Below, piece after piece: positions 27,710-36,791 of a stretch of DNA of 46,054 nucleotides. How positions within the stretch are numbered: position 1 is the stretch's first letter; each line of letters begins with the position of its first letter. A program made the position numbers and the translations under genes. The notes below the pieces were generated by a model. The model was given only the letters and a program-made list of their open reading frames with translations, was not told the DNA's origin and did not search any database. Source of the DNA: Candidatus Wallbacteria bacterium GWC2_49_35 (GTDB taxonomy: Bacteria > Muiribacteriota > UBA9980); the NCBI GenBank assembly GCA_001791795.1, contig MGFH01000152.1:1-46054 (forward strand), written 5' to 3'.

Positions 27710-30310
27710 ATGAGCGAAAAAAATTTAGAATACTTACTGTCCTCCCCGTTTGAAAACGACAGGATAAAAGTTATATATTACATAGTCAAAAACAGGCTGA
27801 ACGAGTACGGCGAAACCATCAAAAAAATGGCCGCGGCCGACGAAAGCCTGAACGTCCGCTATTATGCGAGAAAAGCCTGCGCCTACTTCGATTCGATCGA
27901 TGACGAAAAAAAACGCGCCGAGGAAATCGATTCCGAACTCGAAGAGCAGAAATCCCGAAAACAGGCCATCAAAGATAAGATCAACGCGCTCGGCGATTCC
28001 GAGAACATCGAGGAGAGAATACTCGCCGTTAAGGGCGCGATCAAATATAAGCTCGAAGGCTTTATCGAGTTTTTAATGCGGCGATTGCACATAGAGACCG
28101 AAGAAAACGTGATAGCCACCCTGATAAAGGCATTCGGCTACTCGAACGACAAGAACTGCACTCCGATACTGCTGAAATACCTCAAGCACGCTAATTTCCG
28201 CATAGTCGCCAACGCCATAGAGGCTATCTCGATGCTCGACGACGAGCGCGCCTTTCCTCACATAATAGGGCTTTTGAACGGAGGCCGCGACAACCGCGTG
28301 GCCGCGAACATCATAGAATATCTGAAAAAATACGACGCCGAAAGCGCCATCAAGCTGCTCGAGGAGATGCTGAGCTTTCCGTCCGACGCCATGGTGGATT
28401 CGGCCGTTTTCGTATTGTGCGGCTTTAAATCAAAAAAGATCCTGCCGCTTCTTGAAAAACTCAAAAGCCATAAGAACCAGGCGATCGTAAAAAAGGTAGA
28501 AGCCGCGATAAAATCCATAAACATAAGCGGCGGTGAAACGCTCTCCATCGACTCGCTCGCCGATAATCTTATCGCCCGTGACGCGTCTTCGCCCGAAAAA
28601 TCAATTTCCGATTCGCTCGTCGATGGAAAGAACCAGGGCGAAACGAAAATATCGAAGATAAGGGAAATGCTCGCCGCGCCCGCGTCGCCGGCTTCGGTAG
28701 AGGCGCTCGCTCAAATATTCCGGGAGGAAAAAGACGAATACGTCCTCGCATACGCCGTTTCGGCCTGCTCGAAGATCAACGCCGGCAAGAACATAACCAT
28801 TCTGAAAAAATACCTGACCCATCAGAACCCTCGCATCAGGGCCAACGCCGTGGAGGCGCTAGGCGAGATCGAAGGCATCGACCTGCATTCGATACTCAAG
28901 CCGCTGTTGAAGGACAAAAACAACCGGGTGCGCGCGAACGCGATCATAGCGCTGCGAAAATATCCCAACATAGACCACGTTTCGTATATAACGGAGATGA
29001 TAAAAAGCGGCGACAAACTGATGATCACCTCTTCCATATACGCCATCATAAAGATCAAAAACGAAACCATACCGCTGCTGAGCGACCTTGTGAAAAGCGG
29101 CGACGAGGAAGTAAAGGAAAGAGCCCTTTCGGCGCTCGACTTCCTGGGCAACGACCTGAACGACCTGAACGCGAAAAAGCTGCTCAACGAGCTCGGCATC
29201 GGCACGAAGAACATATCTAAATCGGCGGAGTACATATTCTCGAAAACCGTTCTGGATCAGCTCGATGTGGCTTACGACGACACCATTTCCGAATCGAGCC
29301 TTATATCGTCTAAAAAAGCGCCGTTCACCTTCACGGCCGACTCAATCAAATCGCTGATCTCACAGAATATGCATATAATACAGAACACCGCCGCCGTTCT
29401 GGTTATACTCGCCGCCGTCCTGGGCGTCTGGAGCTTCTTCTCCTCCCAGACCGGCCAGAAAGTCCTTGATTATGTAAATATATTCAAGGGCGGCGAATAT
29501 AAGACGGTCATCTTATACACGTCCAATCTGGCGGAGATCATAAAACCTAAAGATGTAGGCCGCAGCAACGAAGAAAAGGTGGCTGCGCTCAAAAACCTCA
29601 TAAACTCGGAAAGAGCGGCCGCCAACGCCGAAAAGGCAGTTTTTATCACGCTCGACGCTGGCAACTATCTGTTCGACTCGTCGGAGATCGGCGTGAACAC
29701 GGAGGACTGCTATAAAACCATGAACGAACTCGAATACAGCGCCGCCGGTTTCGGCCTGCGCGACCTGATGTTCTGCTTCAATCTGCTCGAGATCCAGCCG
29801 CCGAAATTCAAACTGCCGGTGCTTTGCACCCACGTGACGGAAAATTCCAAAGACGGCGTCACGCCGGAGTTCTTCAAGCAGGTTTATTTCAAGAACGAAC
29901 GAGGCATAGTATTTTGTATGGTAGGCTTTACCGATGCGGCTGCCGCCTCGAAGGCGCCGGCCAAATACACTAAAAAATACTCGTTCAAAGAGCCCGCGAA
30001 GATCGCCGAACAGATTTTCACGCCCGAGTATATCAAGCCTTCCGAATATAACATGATAATAGCCGTCACTCACAACGGGCTGGAACATGCCCGCGACATG
30101 GCCCAGAAGGCGCCGCTCATTAATTTCATGATCTACCTCGACGACGGCTCTAAAAAAGAAAAGGCGTCAGGTTATACCCAGGTCGGGCCGGCCTACCTGC
30201 TGCCTTCCAGGATCGAAAAAAACAAGGTGAGCTACGGCCGGTTCGAATTCATCTACGAACGAAAACAGCGCACCATAAAAGACGCGCGTTTCGAACTGAA
30301 AGAACTGTAA
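27710..30310 (+). CDS. HEAT-repeat / TM / degenerate 5'-nucleotidase-like protein, paralogue 2
   Basis: 866 aa; collinear with paralogue 1 throughout; TM IIQNTAAVLVILAAVLGVWSFF; C-terminal VILYTSNLAEII...ITLDAGNYLF...SAAGFGLRDLMFCFNLL...VSYGRFEFIYE. Confidence 0.87.
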   Translation: MSEKNLEYLLSSPFENDRIKVIYYIVKNRLNEYGETIKKMAAADESLNVRYYARKACAYFDSIDDEKKRAEEIDSELEEQKSRKQAIKDKINALGDSENIEERILAVKGAIKYKLEGFIEFLMRRLHIETEENVIATLIKAFGYSNDKNCTPILLKYLKHANFRIVANAIEAISMLDDERAFPHIIGLLNGGRDNRVAANIIEYLKKYDAESAIKLLEEMLSFPSDAMVDSAVFVLCGFKSKKILPLLEKLKSHKNQAIVKKVEAAIKSINISGGETLSIDSLADNLIARDASSPEKSISDSLVDGKNQGETKISKIREMLAAPASPASVEALAQIFREEKDEYVLAYAVSACSKINAGKNITILKKYLTHQNPRIRANAVEALGEIEGIDLHSILKPLLKDKNNRVRANAIIALRKYPNIDHVSYITEMIKSGDKLMITSSIYAIIKIKNETIPLLSDLVKSGDEEVKERALSALDFLGNDLNDLNAKKLLNELGIGTKNISKSAEYIFSKTVLDQLDVAYDDTISESSLISSKKAPFTFTADSIKSLISQNMHIIQNTAAVLVILAAVLGVWSFFSSQTGQKVLDYVNIFKGGEYKTVILYTSNLAEIIKPKDVGRSNEEKVAALKNLINSERAAANAEKAVFITLDAGNYLFDSSEIGVNTEDCYKTMNELEYSAAGFGLRDLMFCFNLLEIQPPKFKLPVLCTHVTENSKDGVTPEFFKQVYFKNERGIVFCMVGFTDAAAASKAPAKYTKKYSFKEPAKIAEQIFTPEYIKPSEYNMIIAVTHNGLEHARDMAQKAPLINFMIYLDDGSKKEKASGYTQVGPAYLLPSRIEKNKVSYGRFEFIYERKQRTIKDARFELKEL

Positions 30311-30312
30311 AA

Positions 30313-32205
30313 ATGCTTGATAAAAAAAAACTGCTTTTTAATTCGCTGGCTGACGCAGCAATGTTCATCGCCGCGCCGAACCTGATCTTATTCTCACTGG
30401 CGGCGGCTTATGTACACTTTTACGTCCCGGACGGAAATCCCGCCCGGGCGGACCTCCCTTTCATTCTCACGCTGGCCGCCGTTTCGCTGCTTACGACAGC
30501 CGCGGGGGCTTTTCTCGCTTCAAAAAAAAGCTCGGCCCCCGTCCTGGGACTCGTAAGCCTGGCGAAAAAAATTCAAAAGGGCGAAAGCGGCTTTACGGCC
30601 GACCCCGACGCATCCGACGAAATCGCTTATCTGCAGAAGAGCTTCATCAGTTTTTCGAAAGTGCTCAACGAACGCGAACTTATGAAATCGACGTTTTCAA
30701 GGTATATAAGCGACTATATCGCCGATGAAATACTGACGGAAGACTCCGCGACGCAGTTTCTGGCGGAATACAGGAACGTCACCATACTTTTTTCGGACAT
30801 ACGCGGCTTCACGACGCTTTCCGAATCGCTCGAACCGAAAGACCTCTTCGACGTGCTGAACCATTATTTCGACCAGATGATAGACATCGTCATCAAAAAC
30901 AACGGCGTCATCAATAAATTCATAGGCGACGCCATAATGGTGCTCTACAACGCGCCGCGCCTGTGTGAAAACGCCGGCATCATGGCTATTATTACGGCGC
31001 TGGAAATGAACAGGCGGCTCAGCGAATTCAACCAGAAGTATACTAAAAAATACGGCGTCACGCTCGGCATAGGTATAGGCATCAACTCCGGACAGGTCGT
31101 CGCCGGCAATATCGGTTCCGAAAAGCGCATGGAATATACCGTTATAGGCGACACCGTGAACGTGTCGTCGCGACTTCAGTCGGTTGCCAAAGCCGGCGAG
31201 ATCGCGATATCGGAAAACGTCTTCAAGAGCGCCCAGTATGTCTTCGAGTTGAGCGACATGGGCGAGATAGAGCTGAAAGGCAAGCGCCAGCCGCTCAGGG
31301 TTTATAAGGTCACGGGCGATCTCGCGTACGCGAAAATAAAGGAAAACCTGAAATCGGAAGACGCCGAGGTCCTGCAGCTGAGCCTCATAGCCCTGGGGCG
31401 CGTCGAAAAACTCAGCCTCGAAAACGACCTGATGCCGATCCTCAAGAATAATTTTGAAAAAATACGCTTCATGGCGCTCGAACTCATAATCGAAAAATTC
31501 AAGCAGAAGGCCGAGGAATGCGTCATGTACGTCCTTCAGAACGATAAGTCCGAGTTCGTGAAAACCTTCGCCATAGACAAGATCGGCGCGCTCGGTCTCT
31601 CGCGGTTCGCCAATTTCCTCGCCCAGCAGTATCTCGCCTGCCAGTCGCTGAGGCTCAAAGGCGCGGTCATCCACTGCCTTTACAACCTGAAGGAACCCAA
31701 ATTAAAAGAGCGCATACTCTCGCAGTGCGCCTTTGAAAACCAGCCGATCATGGACGAGATCAAAGCCATTTTCGAAAAATACTCGAAACTCGATCTTTAT
31801 GAAACGCTCGAAACTATGCTTTCCGAAAACGTTTCGATCAGCGAGCGCAAGCTCGGCGTTTATCTTATGTGCAATCTGGGCCTTTCCACGAAGGCAGAGC
31901 TTTTGAACAAACTGTTCCGCGACTGCCGCGACGACGAACTTCGCAAACTCGTCGTGGCAGCTTTTTTAAAGATAGGCAGCTGCAAGAGCGTAATATTTTT
32001 GCTGAAGAACCTCAATAAATTCGAGAAGGAGATACTCAACAGCGCCTATAAGGTCATAGCCCATCTCATCGGAAAGTACCACGCCGACGAATATAAACAC
32101 GACCTGAGCGTCCAGATAGAACTTGATATAATCAAGAGCCTCATCCTGAGTTCCGAAGGCAAAAACTTCGAAAAATTGAAGGTCGCGCTCATCAAAAACA
32201 AATAA
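30313..32205 (+). CDS. membrane class III adenylate/guanylate cyclase with C-terminal HEAT-like repeats
   Basis: 630 aa; two hydrophobic segments, HAMP-like linker; VTILFSDIRGFTTLSE, INKFIGDAIMVLYNAP, EYTVIGDTVNVSSRLQ; then alpha-helical HEAT-like repeats to the C-terminus; 2 bp after the previous stop. Confidence 0.92.
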   Translation: MLDKKKLLFNSLADAAMFIAAPNLILFSLAAAYVHFYVPDGNPARADLPFILTLAAVSLLTTAAGAFLASKKSSAPVLGLVSLAKKIQKGESGFTADPDASDEIAYLQKSFISFSKVLNERELMKSTFSRYISDYIADEILTEDSATQFLAEYRNVTILFSDIRGFTTLSESLEPKDLFDVLNHYFDQMIDIVIKNNGVINKFIGDAIMVLYNAPRLCENAGIMAIITALEMNRRLSEFNQKYTKKYGVTLGIGIGINSGQVVAGNIGSEKRMEYTVIGDTVNVSSRLQSVAKAGEIAISENVFKSAQYVFELSDMGEIELKGKRQPLRVYKVTGDLAYAKIKENLKSEDAEVLQLSLIALGRVEKLSLENDLMPILKNNFEKIRFMALELIIEKFKQKAEECVMYVLQNDKSEFVKTFAIDKIGALGLSRFANFLAQQYLACQSLRLKGAVIHCLYNLKEPKLKERILSQCAFENQPIMDEIKAIFEKYSKLDLYETLETMLSENVSISERKLGVYLMCNLGLSTKAELLNKLFRDCRDDELRKLVVAAFLKIGSCKSVIFLLKNLNKFEKEILNSAYKVIAHLIGKYHADEYKHDLSVQIELDIIKSLILSSEGKNFEKLKVALIKNK

Positions 32206-32311
32206 TTATTCTATTTTTCTTGCTTTTAAAGAAAAATTGTGATACTATATCTTCAATTTATTACAAGACCCAAATTTAAAAATCGCAGTACCAAGAAGGG
32301 GGATAATTTTC

Positions 32312-33058
32312 ATGTCAGGACACAATAGGTGGGCGAAGATCAAACATGGTAAAGCTAAACAGGACATAGTCAGAGGTAAATTATTCACTAAAGCTATTAA
32401 AGAATTAACGATAAGCGCCAAAAACGGCGGCGGAGATCCCGCTCTTAATGCTTCATTGCGCGTAGCCATCCAGAAGGCCAAAGACATCAACATGCCCCAG
32501 GATACGATCAAAAAAGCCATCCAGCGCGGAACCGGCGAACTTCCAGGCGTAAACTACGAAGAATTAACTTACGAAGGTTACGGCCCCGGCGGATGCGCCA
32601 TAATAATCGACGTGCTCACCGACAATAAAAATAAAGCGGTAGCTGAAATACGTTATTTATTCGATAGAAACAATGGCAAAATGGCTGAAGCCGGCGCAGT
32701 AAGTTACATGTTCAAAAAACGCGCGTGCTTTACGGTCAGCAAAGAAAAAGCCACCGAAGACAGCCTCATGTCTATCGTTTTAGACGCGGGCGCCGAAGAT
32801 ATAAAAGAAGTCGGCGACGTATTCGAGATCACCGGCGAACCGTCGGCTTTCGAAGCCATAAAAGCGGCGCTCGATAATGCGAAGATCGAAACCGAAAGCG
32901 GCGCGATCACCAAAATGCCCGATACTTACGTAGCTCTTAATAAAAACGATGCCGAAAAAATGATACGGCTCGAAGAAGCGCTCGAAGAATACGACGACGT
33001 CCAGGACGTTTATTCAAATTACGACATCGACGAAGCCACAGCGGCGGAGATGGCTTAA
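32312..33058 (+). CDS. yebC: YebC/PmpR-family protein
   Basis: 248 aa; MSGHNRWAKIKHGKAKQDIVRGKLFTKAIKELTISAKNGGGDPALNASLRVAIQKAKDINMPQDTIKKAIQRGTGEL. Confidence 0.97.
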   Translation: MSGHNRWAKIKHGKAKQDIVRGKLFTKAIKELTISAKNGGGDPALNASLRVAIQKAKDINMPQDTIKKAIQRGTGELPGVNYEELTYEGYGPGGCAIIIDVLTDNKNKAVAEIRYLFDRNNGKMAEAGAVSYMFKKRACFTVSKEKATEDSLMSIVLDAGAEDIKEVGDVFEITGEPSAFEAIKAALDNAKIETESGAITKMPDTYVALNKNDAEKMIRLEEALEEYDDVQDVYSNYDIDEATAAEMA

Positions 33059-33573
33059 TGCGCGTTATAGGCATCGATCCCGGCACTCACCGCTGCGGTT
33101 ACAGCATAACGGAAAGCGCCGGGTCGAAGCTTAAGGTTCACTGCTGCGGCGTGTTCAACACACAGGAAAAGAACAAGAGCATGACCGCGGCGGAAAGGCT
33201 TTATAAAATAAAGCAGGGATTGTGCGAGCTTATAGAAGCCTATAAGCCGGACGCGCTCTCGATGGAACGGCTCTTTATTAACAATAACCTTAAAACCGCC
33301 ATATCGGTCGGCGAGGCGCGCGGAGTGATAATGCTCACCGCATTCGAGCGGGGGCTTCCGATAGCCGAATATACCCCGCAGCAGATAAAAAGCGCCATCA
33401 CCGGAAGCGGAGCGGCGGCCAAGGACCAGGTCGGCCGTATGGTCAAGATCCTCACCGGCCTCGCCGAAATTCCCAAACCCGACGACGCGGCGGACGCCGT
33501 AGCGTGCGCTATATGCCACCTGCAGTCGGCGCCGTTTTTAAAAGCCGCCGGAAAAGCGCTAATGAGCGCGTAG
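33058..33573 (+). CDS. ruvC: Holliday junction resolvase RuvC
   Basis: 171 aa; MRVIGIDPGTHRCGYSI; SMERLFINNNLKTAISVGEARGVIML; KPDDAADAVACAICH. Confidence 0.96.
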   Translation: MRVIGIDPGTHRCGYSITESAGSKLKVHCCGVFNTQEKNKSMTAAERLYKIKQGLCELIEAYKPDALSMERLFINNNLKTAISVGEARGVIMLTAFERGLPIAEYTPQQIKSAITGSGAAAKDQVGRMVKILTGLAEIPKPDDAADAVACAICHLQSAPFLKAAGKALMSA

Positions 33574-33633
33574 CTCCGGCCCGGGTGCACCGCCGGAAAT
33601 TTATATATAACTGAAACATAAATATAAATTACG

Positions 33634-33666
33634 ATAAAAAGACATAATTAATTTATGTCTTTTTAT
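33634..33666. terminator. A/T-rich hairpin between ruvC and ruvA
   Basis: ataaaaagacataa-ttaat-ttatgtctttttat, 14-bp perfect stem with A- and T-tracts. Confidence 0.55.
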
Positions 33667-33734
33667 TGTAATTAGAGAGAGCGCCGGGAAAATGTCTCGC
33701 AAGGCACTTCGGGCGCCGCTGAACGGTAAAGATC

Positions 33735-34352
33735 ATGATATATTCCATTAAAGGCATACTGCTCGAAAAGCAGAAAGAATTCATCGTCGTAGAGGCCAAC
33801 CAGATAGCCTACGAAATAGTCTTTCCCACCTCCGCTTACGGGCGCCTGCCCGAACCGGGCGGCGAAGTTACCATTTACACGCAGTTTTTAGTGCGCGAGG
33901 ACTGCTTTCTTCTGTTCGGCTTTCCGTCGACCGAAGATAAAAAGTTTTTCAACACCCTGCTGTCCGTTCCTTCGCTGGGGCCAAAAACGGCTTATAACGT
34001 AATGAACGCGCTGCCCATTTCAAGGCTGGTGGACGCCATTTTGAAAGACGACGAAAAATGCCTGACGCAAATCTCCGGCATCGGCGCCAAAACGGCGAAG
34101 CGTATAATACTCGAATTAAAAGACAAAATTTCCAAATTGGGCTCCGCCTCGAAAGACGGCTCCAATTTTTCGTCTGGGACAGGCGCCGGAAGCGGCGTGC
34201 TCGATTCTCTCGCTGAGGCCCGGCTCGCCCTCGGCTCGCTCGGCTTCGCCTACGCCGAAATAGAGCGGATGCTCTCGGCCGTGATCAAAGAACTTGACAT
34301 ATCTTCGGCCACCACCGAAGATATCCTCACCAGGGCGCTAAAAAAGCGTTAA
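33735..34352 (+). CDS. ruvA: Holliday junction DNA helicase RuvA
   Basis: 205 aa; MIYSIKGILLEKQ...; LTQISGIGAKTAKRIILELKDK; C-terminal domain III. Confidence 0.95.
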   Translation: MIYSIKGILLEKQKEFIVVEANQIAYEIVFPTSAYGRLPEPGGEVTIYTQFLVREDCFLLFGFPSTEDKKFFNTLLSVPSLGPKTAYNVMNALPISRLVDAILKDDEKCLTQISGIGAKTAKRIILELKDKISKLGSASKDGSNFSSGTGAGSGVLDSLAEARLALGSLGFAYAEIERMLSAVIKELDISSATTEDILTRALKKR

Positions 34353-34419
34353 CGCTTCGACGACGCGTATTAAAACCGCGTGCGACGGAACGCCGCACTA
34401 ATCAAATTATCGGAGATGC

Positions 34420-35463
34420 ATGATGCTCCAGGACGAAGACATATTAAATCCGAATTTCACCGACGCGGACAGGCACAGCGACATCAGGCCGAAAAGCCTC
34501 GATAAATTCATAGGCCAGGCCAAGGTCAAGCAGAAGCTGCAGGTCTATATGCAGGCGGCCATGAAACGCGGCGACGCGCTCGACCATGTCCTTTTGTGCG
34601 GGCCTCCCGGCGTCGGCAAGACCACTCTCGCCAATATAATCGCGTGCGAACTCGGCGTAGGCATCACCACGACATCCGGGCCTATACTTGAACGCCAGGG
34701 CGACCTCGCGGCGATACTCACCAATATAAATTCCCGCTCGGTGCTTTTCGTCGACGAGATCCATCGCATCAACCATACGGTTGAAGAAATTTTATATCCC
34801 GCTCTCGAAGACTACAAACTCGACATAATTCTGGGCAAGGGGCCCGCGGCCAAAACCATCAGGCTCGACCTGCCCAAATTCACGCTCATTGGCGCCACGA
34901 CCCGCCAGGGAATGCTCAGCGCTCCTCTGCGCGACCGCTTCGGCGTCATATTGTTCATAGATTACTATGAATCAGAAGACCTCGTAAAGATCGTCCAAAA
35001 CGCGGCCCAGGTCCTCGGCGTGACCATCACAAGCGACGGCGCCTACGAGATCGCCAGACGCTCGCGCGGAACGCCGCGAATCGCGACAAGGCTGCTCAAG
35101 CGCGTCAGGGATTTCGCCGAGATCGAATACGAAGGCGTAATCGATAAAAAAGTGGCCGATTATTCTCTCAATCTTCTCGAGATCGACCAGCTGGGCCTTG
35201 ACGCCATAGACAACAAAATATTGAGCACCGTCATTGAAAAATACGACGGCGGGCCGGTTTCAGGCGATACCATCTCAATTTCCGTCGGCGAAGATTCAGA
35301 CACGATCTACGACGTTTACGAACCATATCTTATCAAACTCGGCTTTTTGCAGCGCACGCCGCGCGGCAGGGTAGCGACGAAGCTCGCCTATAATCATCTT
35401 AAAATACCTTACAACAAAAAATACGACCAGTCCCCGGACGGCGCCCAGCAGCAATTATTTTAA
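34420..35463 (+). CDS. ruvB: Holliday junction DNA helicase RuvB
   Basis: 347 aa; [58 protein letters not shown]. Confidence 0.98.
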   Translation: MMLQDEDILNPNFTDADRHSDIRPKSLDKFIGQAKVKQKLQVYMQAAMKRGDALDHVLLCGPPGVGKTTLANIIACELGVGITTTSGPILERQGDLAAILTNINSRSVLFVDEIHRINHTVEEILYPALEDYKLDIILGKGPAAKTIRLDLPKFTLIGATTRQGMLSAPLRDRFGVILFIDYYESEDLVKIVQNAAQVLGVTITSDGAYEIARRSRGTPRIATRLLKRVRDFAEIEYEGVIDKKVADYSLNLLEIDQLGLDAIDNKILSTVIEKYDGGPVSGDTISISVGEDSDTIYDVYEPYLIKLGFLQRTPRGRVATKLAYNHLKIPYNKKYDQSPDGAQQQLF

Positions 35464-35515
35464 TTTTCTGGATTTTAGCGTTAATAAATAAGAATTAAAG
35501 CCGATAAGTGAAAAT

Positions 35516-36766
35516 ATGAAAAGACATATTTGCGCGCTTTTAATTTTTTTTATTCTGCCAGGCGTGGCTCTGATGCCCGCGGCGGCGGACGCTGCTGTAA
35601 GCGGCGGCGGGGCCGATTTTAAGATCGCGCTCGTAAGGAACGCACAGAAAGTAGAGGTCAGCAACGTCGATTATAAGGCGTCGGCCGGCTACGCGAAGAT
35701 TTTTGAAAAAAAAAGGATGACGAAAAATTTTTCGTCGAGCATAACCGTCGCGAACGGTAATTTATACGTCAATTCGAAACGGGCCGGCGCAAATAAGTTC
35801 TGGCTTTACCCCAAAAAGAATTCGTTCGTTAAGATCAACGCAAAGCCGTACAGGGGAAAATTTTTAGTGACGGCCGGCGCGGGCGGATTGACGGTAATAA
35901 ACACTGTGGCTCTCGAAGATTACCTGAAGGCTGTGGTCCCTTCCGAAATGGAGCCGAACGCCGGCATCGAAGCGCTTAAAGCGCAGGCAGTCGTCGCCAG
36001 AACCTACGCGATCGCGACCAGAGGCAAGCATAAATCCGCGGGATACGACCTGTGCAACACCACCTGCTGCCAGGTCTATAAAGGCGTAAGCGAGGAAAAC
36101 GCGAAAACGAACAGGGCCGTCGAATCCACAAGGGCGCTGGTCATCCTTCACTCGGATAAACCCATAAACGCTTACTACTGCGCTTCATGCGGCGGACGCA
36201 CCGAGTCGGTTGAAGAAGCGTGGCCCGGCGCGAAGGCGGTAAAGTACGCGAAGACCGTCGACTGCCCGTATTGCGCGAAGGACGATAAGATGTCATGGAA
36301 GTATAAAATAAATCAGGGCGAGTTCGTCGCGAAAATGAGGGACGCCGGCTTTAACATAGACGGCGTGAGCTCGGCTAAATTGTACGATAAAACCGGCTCG
36401 GGCCGTTATAACACGGTGGAAATGCGGGGCGGCTTCGGAACGCTTTATTACTCGGCGGAGATATTTCGCAGGATATTCGGCAACACCAATATCCGTTCGT
36501 CGTTTTTCAATATAACCATCGATAAACCAAAAATCGCAACTAAAGACTTTAAATTTAACCGGATTGATGATATAATAAAGGCGAGAAACGATTTTAACAA
36601 TGATAATTTAAATAATTCATATATAACTTTCGCGGGCTCGGGATACGGCCACGGCGTCGGTATGTGCCAGCACGGGGCGAAGAAAATGGCCGGCACGGGA
36701 AGTAATTTCAGGCGTATCATAAATTATTACTTTACTAAAGAAGTCAATGTAAAAAAAATATATTGA
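35516..36766 (+). CDS. SpoIID/LytB-domain protein
   Basis: 416 aa; signal peptide; YLKAVVPSEMEPNAGIEALKAQAVVARTYAIA; YYCASCGGRTESVEEAWPGA; GYGHGVGMCQHGAKKMA. Confidence 0.92.
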   Translation: MKRHICALLIFFILPGVALMPAAADAAVSGGGADFKIALVRNAQKVEVSNVDYKASAGYAKIFEKKRMTKNFSSSITVANGNLYVNSKRAGANKFWLYPKKNSFVKINAKPYRGKFLVTAGAGGLTVINTVALEDYLKAVVPSEMEPNAGIEALKAQAVVARTYAIATRGKHKSAGYDLCNTTCCQVYKGVSEENAKTNRAVESTRALVILHSDKPINAYYCASCGGRTESVEEAWPGAKAVKYAKTVDCPYCAKDDKMSWKYKINQGEFVAKMRDAGFNIDGVSSAKLYDKTGSGRYNTVEMRGGFGTLYYSAEIFRRIFGNTNIRSSFFNITIDKPKIATKDFKFNRIDDIIKARNDFNNDNLNNSYITFAGSGYGHGVGMCQHGAKKMAGTGSNFRRIINYYFTKEVNVKKIY

Positions 36767-36791
36767 AATAAAGAAGTGCAGGTGAAAAACT

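Noticed and set aside
30697-31674. 325-aa minus-strand ORF antisense to the cyclase
   Set aside because: Lies opposite conserved cyclase motifs; composition (many Arg/Phe/Tyr/Val/Asp runs) is typical of a shadow ORF in a codon-biased gene.
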